A stretch of 64,000 nt of DNA, taken from Heterocephalus glaber. Taxonomy: Eukaryota > Chordata > Mammalia > Rodentia > Bathyergidae. Positions within the stretch are counted from its first letter, which is position 1; each line of letters begins with the position of its first letter. Positions 36,655 to 47,649 of this stretch are shown here, one piece after another. The stretch lies in NCBI RefSeq assembly GCF_000247695.1, contig NW_004624743.1, positions 11,064,228 to 11,128,227 on the forward strand, read 5' to 3'. Made by a program: the position numbers and the translations under genes. Under the pieces are notes generated by a model. That model was given only the letters and a program-made list of their open reading frames with translations, did not search any database and was not told the DNA's origin.

Positions 36655-37330
36655 TCCAAAGAAAACAAGGAAGATCAGCAAGATGTTGAATATGTCCTAC
36701 CAAAGAAGATAGGAAAACAAAACACATGTACTATCAGTGTAAGCGATACTTGTATATGGAACATGCTGTTCTCATGTGTGAAAACTGCCTTATGTTTTAT
36801 AAAATTGAAGTAAAGATTATTTTGTGGTAGTTTTATTTGTAATCTCATTGTAGTCACATTGGAATGTATTTCTGTTATTTTTTAGATTGAGTAAGCAAAC
36901 AAACAGTTGATGTAGAAAATGTTGATGTTTATTCTAAACATTCAGCAGATATTTTATATTTTATTTTATTTATATTTTATTTTCCTGCTAAATCTGCATT
37001 GTATAAAATATAGGAAGTTCCAGACAAAAGAGGAAGACAAGAGAGGTAACAAGTATGGCCAGCTAAACAAGAAAGGACAGATAAGCACACACATTGTCAC
37101 TGTAAGAGAGACTTACGTATGGAAAATGTTATTTTCATGTGTGAAGACTGCCTTAAGTTTGATAATGGAAACAAGGATTAATTCTGTGTTTGAGTTTTGT
37201 TTGTATTTTCTTTGTAGTTCACATAGGAATTTATTTCTGCTGTTATTTTTAGATCTTGTAAGCAGGTAAACAAATGATGTTGAAAATGTTTATTTTATAC
37301 ACTCATTATATATTAAAATTTAATATTTTA
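36655..37330 (+). repeat. Tandem duplication of the piggyBac 3' end
   Basis: Copy A (about 36655-37013) and copy B (about 37014-37330) run in parallel. Matching landmarks are gtgtgaaaactgcctta (36775) and gtgtgaagactgcctta (37139). Others are tgtaatctcattgtagtcac (36838) against ttctttgtagttcacatagg (37207), gattgagtaagcaaacaaac against gatcttgtaagcaggtaaac, and gatgtagaaaatgttgatgt against gatgttgaaaatgtttattt. Both copies encode the Cys-rich C-terminal end and its AT-rich 3' flank. They differ enough for the duplication to be old. Confidence 0.78.
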
Positions 37331-38855
37331 TTTTATTTCCCTGTTAAGTACACATTGTTTAATATAATAAAACTCATAAAATTAAAATTAATAATTCATC
37401 AATAGAAATACTTCTAAAAATAAACGTGGAAATTCACCCCCCCATAATGCTCCTTTAAACAAAATTTGGCACGATGCCCTCATTAAAATGTAAACAAATA
37501 GACATGAATCAAAATTTCTGTAATTACACATCTGAAAGTCTTAGAGGTCACATTCTTTGGTGCATGTCTATGTGGAAGTAGAGACTTCACATATTATTTT
37601 ATACTTACATATTGTACCTACAACAATCTTATATAATCCAACAGAATAAAATGATTATTTTAAAAATGAAAGATGATCAAACATTCATTATTCTTGATGT
37701 CAAATCAAACAAACTTGGCAGTCCTTTTTTATTGTCCTCAGAATTCAGGTTTCCAAATTTACTGTCTTTATCTGAGCTTATACTGGAAAAAGACCTGACA
37801 AATAATTATCTTCTAATTGTGAAAATAGTATGCACATATCCAGCCATTCTTTTTGAAGCCTTTTCAAAATCTAATAGCTTGCAGCTTCAAAATGACAGAT
37901 ATAAATATCCCCTACTCAGGAAGTGACTACTGAATTCTATCAGCATTTTAAAATGTCTCCATGAACCTATATGTTAATAAATATAGGAGAGATAGAGGTT
38001 CTCTTTTTCTTTTAAACAATACTAACTAGTAAGAGCTCTGCAACTCAGATGTGGAAATACAATAAAATCGTGAAAACAATAGTTCAAGACAATGACTTGT
38101 ATTGTTAACAGATGAAATTTTCTCTCTGAAATGAAATTCGCATCGTGATTACTGATTGAACAAAAATAATTTCAAACATTGATACTACTCTATTTTTAAG
38201 TCTATTAACTTTAAAATGTTCAGTGTAGCTCAGAACAACTGGTGCTTTCCCACCACAGCATTTTAACCCAGAACCCTCTGCAGATAGGAGAAACATTCTG
38301 TCCTAGTCTTGTCCCAGTACCTCCCTACCCCAGGGTTTTAAGTACTTCTTAAGACTCTTTTGGCTAACTCATGAAAAAGTTGAAAAGTCTTATCATCCAA
38401 TGATTTTTTGAAGCCATACTTTGTGAACAAAGTCATGTCTCATCTGAATCTGTGTTTGTGCTGAATATTTTTATGTTTTGTGTTATATAACAAGCCAGGA
38501 GTTGGAATGCTAAGAAGATAGAATTTCTCTGCAATATATTAACAAAAGAACGGATGAAGAAAGAAGGTACTTTTATTAGCCATCTACCCTCTTGACCAAC
38601 ATATATTAAAAATAAGTCTGTGAAAACAATATTTTATATCATAAGGATTTGGCTGAAAGGCAGGTTGGGAAATTGTACTTATAAGGTAATAAATACATGC
38701 AGGGAAAAATATTTTACAATTGCGGTTAAAATTTTACTCAGATATTTGTACTGAATTTCCAGATAAGTGGTCAGGAAGGGGATCTTCTTCTAAAAATGTG
38801 ATATTATGAAATAAAATTTAAATACTTTGAAATACACAATTTTTAAGTGAGTAAT
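37331..38855. other. No gene recognised
   Basis: AT-rich DNA. The open frame 37612-37926 (plus, 104 codons) is the longest here, but it shows no family resemblance. Confidence 0.4.
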
Positions 38856-38859
38856 ATCA

Positions 38860-40940
38860 GTAGTTTTGACAAATGCAACCAACTCTTGTAACTAATATTT
38901 GAATCATAATATATTACCTATGATTCCCACCAGTTAATTCTGACTCCCTTGTAGCAACCACTGTTTCAATATTGGTAGATTTCACTCGTTTTTGAATTTC
39001 ACATACATTGAAATCATACAATGGTTACTATTTCATCTGACTTATTTCACTCAAAGTGTTTTTAGATTCATTTATATTATTGCATAAATCAGTAATTTAT
39101 CTTTTTTACTGAAGATAACTACATGTAATACATATGTTACAATTTTGTTTCCCCATTCTCTAAATCCCTGGTATCCCCCTTCTCCTATTGACAGTTGAAT
39201 GGTTTTCAATTTTTAACTTTTATTAACTGCTATAAAATATGCATACACATGATTTGGTGTACATATTTTTTATTCATATAAGGCATTCTCCCTGGAAGTA
39301 TGGAGTACATGTCTTTAATCTGTTGAGAAGGTTCTGTTCTACTTCTAGTCTCCTGATAGCTTTTACCATGAACAGCTGTAGAATTTAGTCCAATACTTTT
39401 TCTCCAACTAGTGACAGGATCATATGGCTTTTTCCTTTCCTCTGTTAAAATGATGACTTTTGGGGGGTGGATCTTCCAATGCTGAACCAACACTGCCATC
39501 CCTATAACAAAACCACTTTCTACATCCTGCCAGATCTGATTTTGAATAGTTTGTTTTGTTAAACAAATTTCTGTCTATGTTCATACTTTTTTCTTCTATT
39601 ATCTTTATCCAATATCAGGATTAGCACAATGTTGAGTTCCTAAAATGAGGGGAGAAGTGTTCCTTCTTTTTTCTGCTTTAATTGTTTGATATAATTGATC
39701 AGTTAAAATGTCTATGAGTCTGCTGTTGTCATATAGGTAGGTTTTCAAGCTAGGAATATACTTTCTTTAATAGGTGCTATTCAAATTTTGTATTTCCTCC
39801 AGAGTTAGTTTCATTAATTTGTCTTCCAAGGTACTTCTTAGAAGTTGTCAAATTTATTTCAAAACAGATTTTTGTAATGTGCTTTCTATATCCTTTTAAA
39901 TTCTGTAAAGTCTGTGGTAATGTCTCCTAGATCTTGATATTGCAATTTTAAAAATGTATAACTGATATTGTGTAACAGGAAGAAAAGGTCTAAAAGAGCA
40001 GGGGAATTGGGAGGGGTAGGGAAAGGGAAAAAAGAGAAAGGAAAAAATATGAGAAGAGGATAAAAAATGGAAACAAGGTCTTTGCAAATAGGGAAGGGTG
40101 GAGGGGGTGAAGGGAGGGCAAGGGAAGGGGAAAAAATAAGAACCAAGAGACTCATGTAATGGTACAAGATCCCAGTGATGAATGTAACTGTATTGTATAC
40201 CGAAAATGTACCAATAACGTTAATGGGAAAAATATAAATAAATACTCAGTGTACGACTGCTGGGTAGTAGAGCTGCTGTAGGTTAGGGTTCTAAGAAACT
40301 GTCAGCTAGTTTTCCAAAGTGACTGCACCGCTTTCAACTCCTCCTGCAGAAAGAAAGTTTTGTTTGCTCTACTTGTTGCCAACATTTGGAAATCTCAGCT
40401 TATGAAATAGTAGACATTTTCATCTGCATAATTAAATATTAATGTGATTTAAATTAAAGTTTCCCAAATACTAAAGACACTAAGTACTTCTTCACGTGTT
40501 ACTTGTCCACTCGTGCATCTACCTCTATGAAGCTGCGTTCAACTATTTTTGGGGTGTATTTTGCACATAACTGCTAGGTTATAGAATTTATTTATATATT
40601 TTGGATAGAAGCTCCTTGTAGCATGTAGATTTGGGAATTTTTTGCTCCTTTTTATGCATTGTCCATTTTCTTAATGATGGCTATTGGTAAATACACATTT
40701 TAAATATGATGCTATCTAACTTACCAAATTCTAATTACTCCAGTAATCTGTACAGTCTCCCAAGTTCTCAATAATATTATCTTTTCAGTCCTTTTATATT
40801 ATATGTTTTACATTTGTGTCTAGAATTCAACTTAACTTAAACTTTTTATATGATGTAGTGGGAATTGTGACATTAAAATTCTGTAGATGGAATGAGGGGA
40901 AGGCTGATGCTCACAGTCAAGCTATTTAACCACACATAAC
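38860..40940 (-). mobile_element. Old L1 (L1M-type) 3' part, minus strand, interrupted
   Basis: The plus strand reads gtagcaaccactgtttcaat, then gacttatttcactcaaagtg, then ctgataaaatat near 39230: the antisense 3'UTR and end of ORF2. The same element resumes at about 40230 with gactgctgggtagtagagct, then ttttccaaagtgactgcacc, and goes on to ttttggatagaagctccttg near 40600. The 39300-40228 block is a separate insertion. The copy is highly diverged. Confidence 0.7.
39310..40228 (+). mobile_element. L1 insertion, probably 5'-inverted, inside the old L1
   Basis: Positions 39310-39945 are antisense mid-ORF2 (ttctagtctcctgatagctt, then aggatcatatggctttttcc). Positions 39964-40228 are sense L1 3'UTR (polypurine tract, agaaccaagagactcatgta, then aaaatgtaccaataacg, with an A-rich end). 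The host L1 text is continuous on either side of the pair, so both parts probably arrived together by twin priming, with the middle lost. Alternatively they are two insertions of different age. Confidence 0.55.
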
Positions 40941-41244
40941 TGCCTGACATTACTTAAGATCTACTCTTTTAGCAAATTTCAAGCATATGATAATTTATAT
41001 TTAACTATATTTATAAGTTCCCAGAAATTATTCTTCATAGAGCCAAAACTTTTCCCCATGACCAGTGTCTCCTCTTTCTTCCCCACATTCACACCACACT
41101 TCTGTTCTCTGCGTCTAAGGTCAGTATTTTTAGGTTCCACATCAGTAAGCTCATGAGGTATTTTTCTTATTTTAGTGACCCCCAAATGTTTCTGTATTGC
41201 TCTGAATTGCAGGATTCATTTTTCTTTTCACATTTTTCATTGTG

Positions 41245-41385
41245 TGAATGTGACTCTATATCTTTCTATCCATCTATCCATCATCTATCTATGCTGTACT
41301 AATCTATATTTCTACCAATACAACTATCTATCTCCACCTGTGTGTCTGTCCATCCCTCTGTCTGTTCATCTATCTCTAGCTATGC
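41245..41385. repeat. Degenerate (CTAT)n / (CCAT)n simple repeat within L1
   Basis: Interrupted tetranucleotide text (ctatccatctatccatcatc, then tatctatctccacctgtgtg). It sits inside the antisense L1 3' region. Confidence 0.7.
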
Positions 41386-41518
41386 TGTATTAATGTATAC
41401 TTCTCCTAACAAAATTTTTTCATTATTGTCACTCTTTCTTATCTTTTGACCTTTTTATAGTAGCCATTGTAATTTGTGTGAGATAATATAGTTCATTGTT
41501 GTTTTCTCTAAAGTTTGT

Positions 41519-41615
41519 TCTTTTAAATTACTGGATAATAATTGTATGTATTTATGGAGTATAATACAATACTTTTACCTGTATATTGTGGGGTGCACAA
41601 ATCAGGCTAATAAAT
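41519..41615 (-). mobile_element. Possible nested L1 3'UTR fragment
   Basis: The text ttaaattactggataataat, tgtatgtatttatggagtat, then gtatattgtggggtgcacaa, atcaggctaataa resembles another old L1 3' end. It interrupts the surrounding ORF2 order, which resumes at tttgatgattagtgatattg near 41632. Confidence 0.4.
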
Positions 41616-42359
41616 TTTGATTTGATTTTCTTTGATGATTAGTGATATTGAGCATATTTTTATAAACCTGTTGGATATTTTTTCTTTTCTTTGGAAAAAT
41701 GTTTCTTCAGGTTCTTTGTCTATTTTGATTGGAGTATTTGGAGTTTTTTGTTGTTGTTAGTTTCTGTTTTTTGTTATTTATTTGCATGCATGAACTTATT
41801 TTTAATATTAACTTCTTATCAGACATATGGTTTACAAATATTTTCTCCCACTTTGTAGGTTACCTTTTCATTTTGTTGACTGTTTCCTATGCAGAAACTT
41901 TAGTTTGAAATCATACTTTTTGCTTGGTATTGTTTCTGTCACCTGTGCCTTTAGTATCTTATCAAACAAGTAATTTCCAACCTCAAAGCCATAGAATTTT
42001 TCCTATGTTTTCTTCTAGAAGTTTTGTGGGTTCAGATCATATGTTTAGATCTTTAAGTCATTTTGAATTTAATTTTGAGTATTATATAAGATAATGATCT
42101 AACTTTATTTATTTGCAGGTGGACATCCAATTTTCCCAACACCATTTATCAAAGAGACTGTCTATTCCTCATCCTGTATTCTTGGCATTTTGTTGAAGAT
42201 TAGTTGACTCTATGGGTAGGGGTTTATTTCTGAATTTTTTAGTGAGTTCTATTTTATTAATTTTATTTTATATTAATGAGGGTTTTTTTTGCTCTTTTAT
42301 GCTGGTAGTGTACAATTCCAATAACTGCAGGTTTATTATAAAATTTGAAATCAGGTATT

Positions 42360-43325
42360 CAATGGCACACTGAAAAGAATATAGGGAATTCTCCCTGGGG
42401 TGCAAGGATTATTCAAAATGTGCTGGTCAACAAATGATATATACCATATTAACAGAATTAAAGACAATAATCATACGACCATCTCAATAGATACAGAAAA
42501 AAATACTGAGGGAATTCAACACTTTATTGGTAAAGACTCTCAACAAATTAACTACAGAAAGAATGTGCCTCAACAAAATAAAGGCCGGATATCACAGTCC
42601 TGCAGCTAATGTCCTAAGTGATGAAAAGGTGAAGAATTTCCTCTATGATCAGGAAGAGCACAAGGACACCCACTTTCACTACTTCTGCTCAACATATCCC
42701 TGGAACTTATAGTTAGAGCAATTAGGCAAGAAAAACATGAAAGTCTTCCAAGTTGGAAAAGAAGAAATAAAATTGGCTCTTTTGCATACGACATGATCTT
42801 ATATATATAGGAAACTATATGACTCCACCAAAAGAATAAAAACTTGTTAGAACTAATTGATGCATTCAGTAACATCAGGAAACAGAATATAAATAGCAGG
42901 AAATAAAATCAGCATACAAAAATCAGTCATATTTCTGTATATTCCCAATAAATTAGTATCTGACATAGACATGAACAAGCCATGTCTAGTGCAAAACAAG
43001 TGATATACTTAAGAAGAATTTGACAAAATAGGTAAATGATATGATTAATTAGAGCTATAAAAGATTGATGAATAAAAGAAGACACAAATAAACAGAAGAT
43101 TATTTGTGCTCATGTAGAAGAAAGAAAACTGACAAAATGTCTTTCTTGCTCATAGCAGTCTACAGATACAATGCAATCTCTATGAAAATTCCAATGGAAA
43201 TTTTCACAGAAAAAGAAAAAAATATACTAAAATTTGTGTGAACTCACAAAAGACCCCAAATAGTTCAAGCAACCTTGTGCAATAAGAATAAATCTGGTAG
43301 CACCAAAATATTCTTGAACATCGCT
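42360..43325 (+). pseudogene. L1 ORF2 reverse-transcriptase segment, inverted relative to its host L1
   Basis: On the plus strand this holds ORF2 from just before the GFIPGMQG motif (near 42380-42405) through HINRIKDNNHTTISIDTEKN (RT motif A, about 42448-42510). The mutated FADD region follows (SFAYDMIL, about 42778-42801), then AILCNKNKSGS near 43280-43300. The flanking antisense L1 stops at the codons for PDFK on one side (42360). It resumes around the codons before GFIPGMQG on the other (43325). The inverted piece is therefore exactly the piece missing from the antisense copy. Confidence 0.7.
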
Positions 43326-44637
43326 TGGTTTTAATAAATTAATGATTTTAGAATTTGCAGGACTTGAATTGCTGATATTTACTTAGATTTTTGTGACTAT
43401 GCTCATGAAAGATATAGAATTTTTTTCCCTTGTAATATTGCTGCTTGGCTTTGGAAGGGAGGTATTGCTGGCCATATAACAAGTTAGAAAGTATTCATTC
43501 TCTCATCTGTTTAGTAACTAGTTGGTACAAGATTGGCATCGTTTTTCTCTCTCAAATACTTCATAAAATTCACCAAGAAAAATTGAAATAGAGATTTTAC
43601 TGGTATAAAGTTATTTAAATGTCTATACTAATAGAATGTCTTATAAGAGCCATTCTTTAATTCTTGTAGTGTTAATTTCTTGATGTTTTATTTCTAGAGT
43701 ATTACCAATTTTATTACTTTATGCAAAGAATTGCTATTTTGAATCGATTTAACATACTCTTCCATTTTATTACCTTTCATTCTGATATTTACCATTTTCT
43801 TCCTTAAACATACTTTTACATTGGAACAATTTGTCATTGATTTTAAGCCTTAATTCTTCTAATACCAGCAATTAAAACTATTCATTTTCCTCTAAGTACT
43901 GCACTGTCCACATCAGATACATTTGACATGTTGCATTTTAATTATCAATTCAGGACAAATATTTTCTATCTTCCATCATAACATCTTTGGTTTATTAGTT
44001 ATTTTTTAAAATGTCAATTAATTTTAAGTAATTACTGAATTTCTCAATTTTTATTATTAGTTTTTAATGTAATTCAATTTTGGTTAAAGAACGCACTGCA
44101 AGATTTATGCTTCTTAAATTTATTGAGTTTGATTTTATGCCCCAAAATGTAGTCTGTCATTGTTAGGATTCTATATGTACCATAAAAAACATCTGTCTTC
44201 AACACTGCATTTTATAATGTATATACAACTTTGCTATATAGACATTTCAGCCCAAGTAGTAAACAGTATGTTCAGGTCACCTGTGTAATTACTGATTGAT
44301 GATGTTAAAGACAGTTTTTCATTTAATTCTGTAGTCCTATCAGTTTTTCTTACTTTGAAATGTATTATATGTTTATACATTTAAAATCTTGTGTATTCTG
44401 GATACATTGATCCTCCCTTATCATAAAATCTGCCTCTTTATTTCTAGTGAAACCCCTTGTTTTAAAGTTCAATTCATTAGCTACCAATAATACCACTTTA
44501 CCTTTCATAGTCTTACAATTTGCATCACACATATTTTCCAACTTTACTTCTAATATACTTCTTATATATATAATTAAACTACATTTCTTGCAGACTTCTT
44601 TTACCATTTCAAAATAAATTCTAAAAATATCTACTTT

Positions 44638-45482
44638 AAAAAAATTAATTTTATTGGTACATTTTAGGTATACAATATAATGACACTCATCATTGGAAAT
44701 TTGCACCTTTACATAATCTCTCTTGGTTCTTATTTTTTCCCCCTTCCCCTGCCCTCCCCTCACGCCCTCCATTTCTCCCTATTTACAAAGACTTTGTTTC
44801 CATTTTTTCATTTTCTCATGTTAACTCCATCCCCTTCTTTCTTTTCCCCTCCCCCTCCCACTTCCCCTTCCCTTTTGCCCCTTTTCTTCCTATTTCACAT
44901 TATCTATTACACATTCTGATCCTTATTTACACTTTCAGTTTCTCACACCAGAGAAACTATTCGGTATTTATACATGTGTGACCTATTTATTTCACTTAAG
45001 AGTATCACCTCCATGTGCATCCATTTAGCTATAAATGTCTCTAATTTGTTATTCTTTATGCTAAGTAGCACTCCATTTTATTAAAAAAAAAAAACCCACA
45101 TTTTCTTTATCCAGTCTCCAGTTGATGGGCACTTGGGCTGTTTCCAAGTTTTAGCTATTACAAACTGTGCCGCTATGAACAAGGGTGCACATATATCACT
45201 GTTGTATGATTCTTCTAATTCTTTGGGGGAAGATCCCCAGCAGTGGAATAGTGGGTTCAAATGGGACTTCCAGTCCTAGTTCTTTGAGGTATCTCCATAC
45301 TGATTTCCACAGTGGTTGCACCAGTCTACACTCCCACCAGCAGTGGAGCAGGGTTCCTTTTTCCTCACAGCATTTGTTATTGGTTGATTTCATGACAGCA
45401 GCCATTCTTTCTGGAGTAAGGTGGAATCACAACATTGTTTTCATTTGCATCTCTTGAATGACCAGTGATGTTGAACATTTTG
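44638..45482 (-). mobile_element. Younger L1 3' fragment, minus strand, with a 14-bp target-site duplication
   Basis: The plus strand reads ttttattggtacattttagg, a C/T-rich tract (44730-44890), tatttacactttcagtttct, then the end of ORF2 in antisense. A minus-strand frame (45405-45196) encodes the L1 C-terminal stretch EKGTLLHCWWECRLVQPLW. The direct repeat aaaatatctacttt at 44624-44637 and 45483-45496 flanks it exactly. It is inserted into the older L1. Confidence 0.92.
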
Positions 45483-45700
45483 AAAATATCTACTTTTAAA
45501 TATCACTGTTTTGTTCCTAAGTATTAAATATAATTATTGAGGTGTCTATATTGATATCAGCCATTCACTCTATTTGTTTTTTAATAATCTCATCTTTTTT
45601 TCCCCTTACGTCCTTCACTCTTACTTTTGTTCAGAAAAATCTAATAATTTTATTGTGGCATTTTAAATCTTTTCTTTATATTTTACTCGTGTCTGTTTGT

Positions 45701-45789
45701 ATTATTTTTTCATAGTTGTTGAGTTAAATTTCATTAATGTATTACTAATTTGCTAGTATATATGTATAGCCTTTTTGAAATTTTTACTA
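45701..45789. other. Junction between two minus-strand L1 relics
   Basis: Short AT-rich stretch that I cannot assign to either neighbour. Confidence 0.35.
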
Positions 45790-47615
45790 GTGCTTATATA
45801 TTTTATAAAATATTAGGTTGCATGTGGAATTTTCATACATGCATATAACATAATTTGATGATATCCACTCCCCATTCCTCTATTACTCTCACTTACACCA
45901 TCTTCCCTTCCTCTTGTGTAATAATTGTCTGTCTTTCCTACTTTCATGTCATTTTTATTAGATTCCACATATTATCAAAAACATGTAATACTCACTTATT
46001 TTTATATAAAGCATATTTTTCTTGACATGATGATCTCTAGTTCCACCCATTTTCCTGAAGATGATGTAATTTCATTCTTTTTCACAGCTGAATAATCCTT
46101 CATTGTATATATATATGTCACATTCTCTTTATCCATTCATCTGTGGGCAGCTAGACTGCTTCTATATCTTGGCTGTTGTGAGTTTTACCACAGTAACTTG
46201 GGCATGTCGGTATCACTAAAGTATGCTGAATTTAATTCCTTCATGTACGTACCAAGGAATGGTCGACCTGTATCAAACGGTAGCTCTATTTTCAATCTTC
46301 GAGGAACATAAGGAATGACCTCCATAGTGGTTGTAGTAATTTACATTCTCACCAATACTGTGAAGGGGTTCCTTTTTCTGTGCATCCTCAGCAGTCTGTG
46401 TTGTATTGTCAATGACAACCATTCTGAATGGTGTACATGGAATCTGTGTTGTTCTGATTTGTAAATTTCAGATGCTGTAAAGATGTTGGCTATTTGTATA
46501 TCTTCTTTTAATAACTATTTGTTTAAGTCTTATTTATTGATTCGACTGATTTTTTTTTGATGTTGAGTTCTTATATATTTAAGATGCATTCATTTGTTGG
46601 ATGAGTAGCTGGCAAATATTTTCTCCCATTTGGTAGGTTTTCTCTTCACTTTGTTAGTTATTTTCCTTGCTATGCAGAAGTTTTTTATTTTTATTTTATT
46701 TTATTTTTATTTTTATGTTTTGGTACTGGGGGTCAAACTTGGGACCTTGCACTTGGGAGGCAGGTGGTGGAACTACTGATTTTAACCCCTGGCCCAGAAG
46801 TTTTAAAATTTGATGTTATCCCATTTGTTGATTCTTGGTATTCTTTCCTGGCTATTGGAGCTATATTCGGGAAGTTTTTGTGCCTAATGTACCAAGTGTT
46901 TCTCCTATGTTTTGATCTAGCAGTTTCAAAGTTTCCATTGGAACTGATTTTTGTACACAGTGAGACATAGGGATATAATTTCAGTCTTTTACAAATAGAT
47001 GTCCAGTTTGCCCATCACTGTTAAGAGGATTTCTACTTCTCTAGTGCATGTTTTTGGCTCCTTAGTCAAGAATCAGATGCTTGTAGTTTCATAGGTTTGT
47101 TTCTATGTCCTCTAATCTATCCTCTTCATCTATTTCTGTGGTAGTTCCACGCTGATTTTGTTACTATGGCTTTATGCTATAATTTAAAATTGGATACTGT
47201 GATGGGTCCAGCCTTGTTCCTTTTGCTTAGGATTGCTTTGGCTCTGCAGGGTCTTTGGTTTGCTGACATGAATTTTTTAAGATTGTTTTTCTAGTTCTGT
47301 GTAGAATGTTACTAGAATTTTCATGGGGATTGCATTGAAGGTGTAGATTGCTTTTGATATTATGGTCATTTTAGCACTATTAATTCTACCACTTTATGAG
47401 CATGGGAGGTCTTTCTATCTTGTAATATTTTTTTTCATTTTTCTTTCAGTGTTGTGTAATTTTCATTATAGAGGTCTTTAGCATCTTTAGGTTGATTCCT
47501 AGATATTTTTTTGAGCTATTTTAAGTAGAACTTTTTCCTGATTTCTTTCTCATCTAGTTCATTATTGTTGAATAGAAAAGCTATTCTTTAATGTTTATTT
47601 TATATCCTGCTTATA
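45790..47615 (-). mobile_element. Second old L1, minus strand (3'UTR to RT region)
   Basis: The plus strand begins taggttgcatgtggaatttt, with a C/T-rich tract near 45870-45915, then ctgaataatccttcattgta and ctttatccattcatctgtgg near 46130. Further on, ttctcccatttggtaggttt lies near 46620, gtccagccttgttccttttg near 47206 and tagatattttttgagctatt near 47500. These are antisense 3'UTR and ORF2 landmarks in the right order. An ID-type SINE interrupts it at 46685. Confidence 0.78.
46685..46794 (-). repeat. ID-type SINE, minus strand, inserted in L1
   Basis: A T-rich tail with (tttta)n, then ttggtactgggggtcaaact and gaactactgattttaacccc (diverged antisense B and A boxes). It is flanked by the direct repeat cagaagtttt at 46675-46684 and 46795-46804. 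The host L1 phrase 'tatgcagaagtttt' continues across it. Confidence 0.9.
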
Positions 47616-47649
47616 GACCCTTACATTTATCCAAATCACTTTCCAGTGA

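Larger units (their letters stand above)
34912..36836 (+). pseudogene. Degenerate piggyBac transposase gene
   Basis: Domains in order: the N-terminal part at 34912-35157 (RTRSENVIRFLP, then CWKLFVTDDMLQDVLKYTN) ends at a stop. The next frame has ELKAFIAGLYHSNCQNLKDLW at 35190-35262 and a DDK...ERK motif near 35347. MTIDKQLASFHG (first catalytic Asp at 35470-35472) follows, then QYIPNEPSKYGIK and FYTLSLEIYPGTQPPG. The ATFNNWSTS motif at 35701-35727 has Asn where the second catalytic Asp is expected. STFHHDD lies at about 35920. After the B1 insertions come KPEMVTFHN, a frameshifted VDVFDE (third Asp at 36375-36377), and VFYSILHMSGINGFIVYKEN at 36435-36500. A Cys/His-rich end follows at 36693-36836. 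Several stops and frameshifts make it non-functional. Confidence 0.87.
34900..37330 (+). mobile_element. piggyBac-superfamily DNA transposon relic
   Basis: A decayed piggyBac element spans about 2.4 kb. It includes most of a transposase gene, two B1 SINE insertions and a duplicated 3' end. piggyBac elements move by cut-and-paste through a DDD transposase and duplicate TTAA targets. Neither the terminal inverted repeats nor a paired TTAA could be placed, so the outer limits are those of the recognisable coding and 3' sequence. The level of decay suggests it has been inactive for long. The relatedness is to autonomous piggyBac transposases that end in a Cys-rich domain. Confidence 0.85.
40945..45700 (-). 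mobile_element. Old L1 (L1M-type), long copy, minus strand, with an internal inversion and an inserted younger L1
   Basis: The antisense 3'UTR begins near 40945 (cttaagatctactcttttag, caaatttcaagcatatgata, ggttccacatcagtaagctc). ORF2 runs through 41440-42360, then 43325-44623, and resumes at 45483 after a younger insertion. Landmarks are tagtagccattgtaatttgt near 41460, aaattttctcccactttgta near 41840, and aatttttattattagttttt near 44050. At 42360-43325 the orientation flips to plus. The far end is about 45700. All frames are destroyed. Confidence 0.78.

Noticed and set aside
36919..37269. 116-codon plus-strand open frame as a new gene
   Set aside because: It runs through the junction of the two piggyBac 3' copies in a shifted frame and is not the transposase frame.
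44680..44919. Plus-strand frame with Pro/Ser/Phe-rich sequence
   Set aside because: It is the antisense of the L1 3'UTR polypurine tract.
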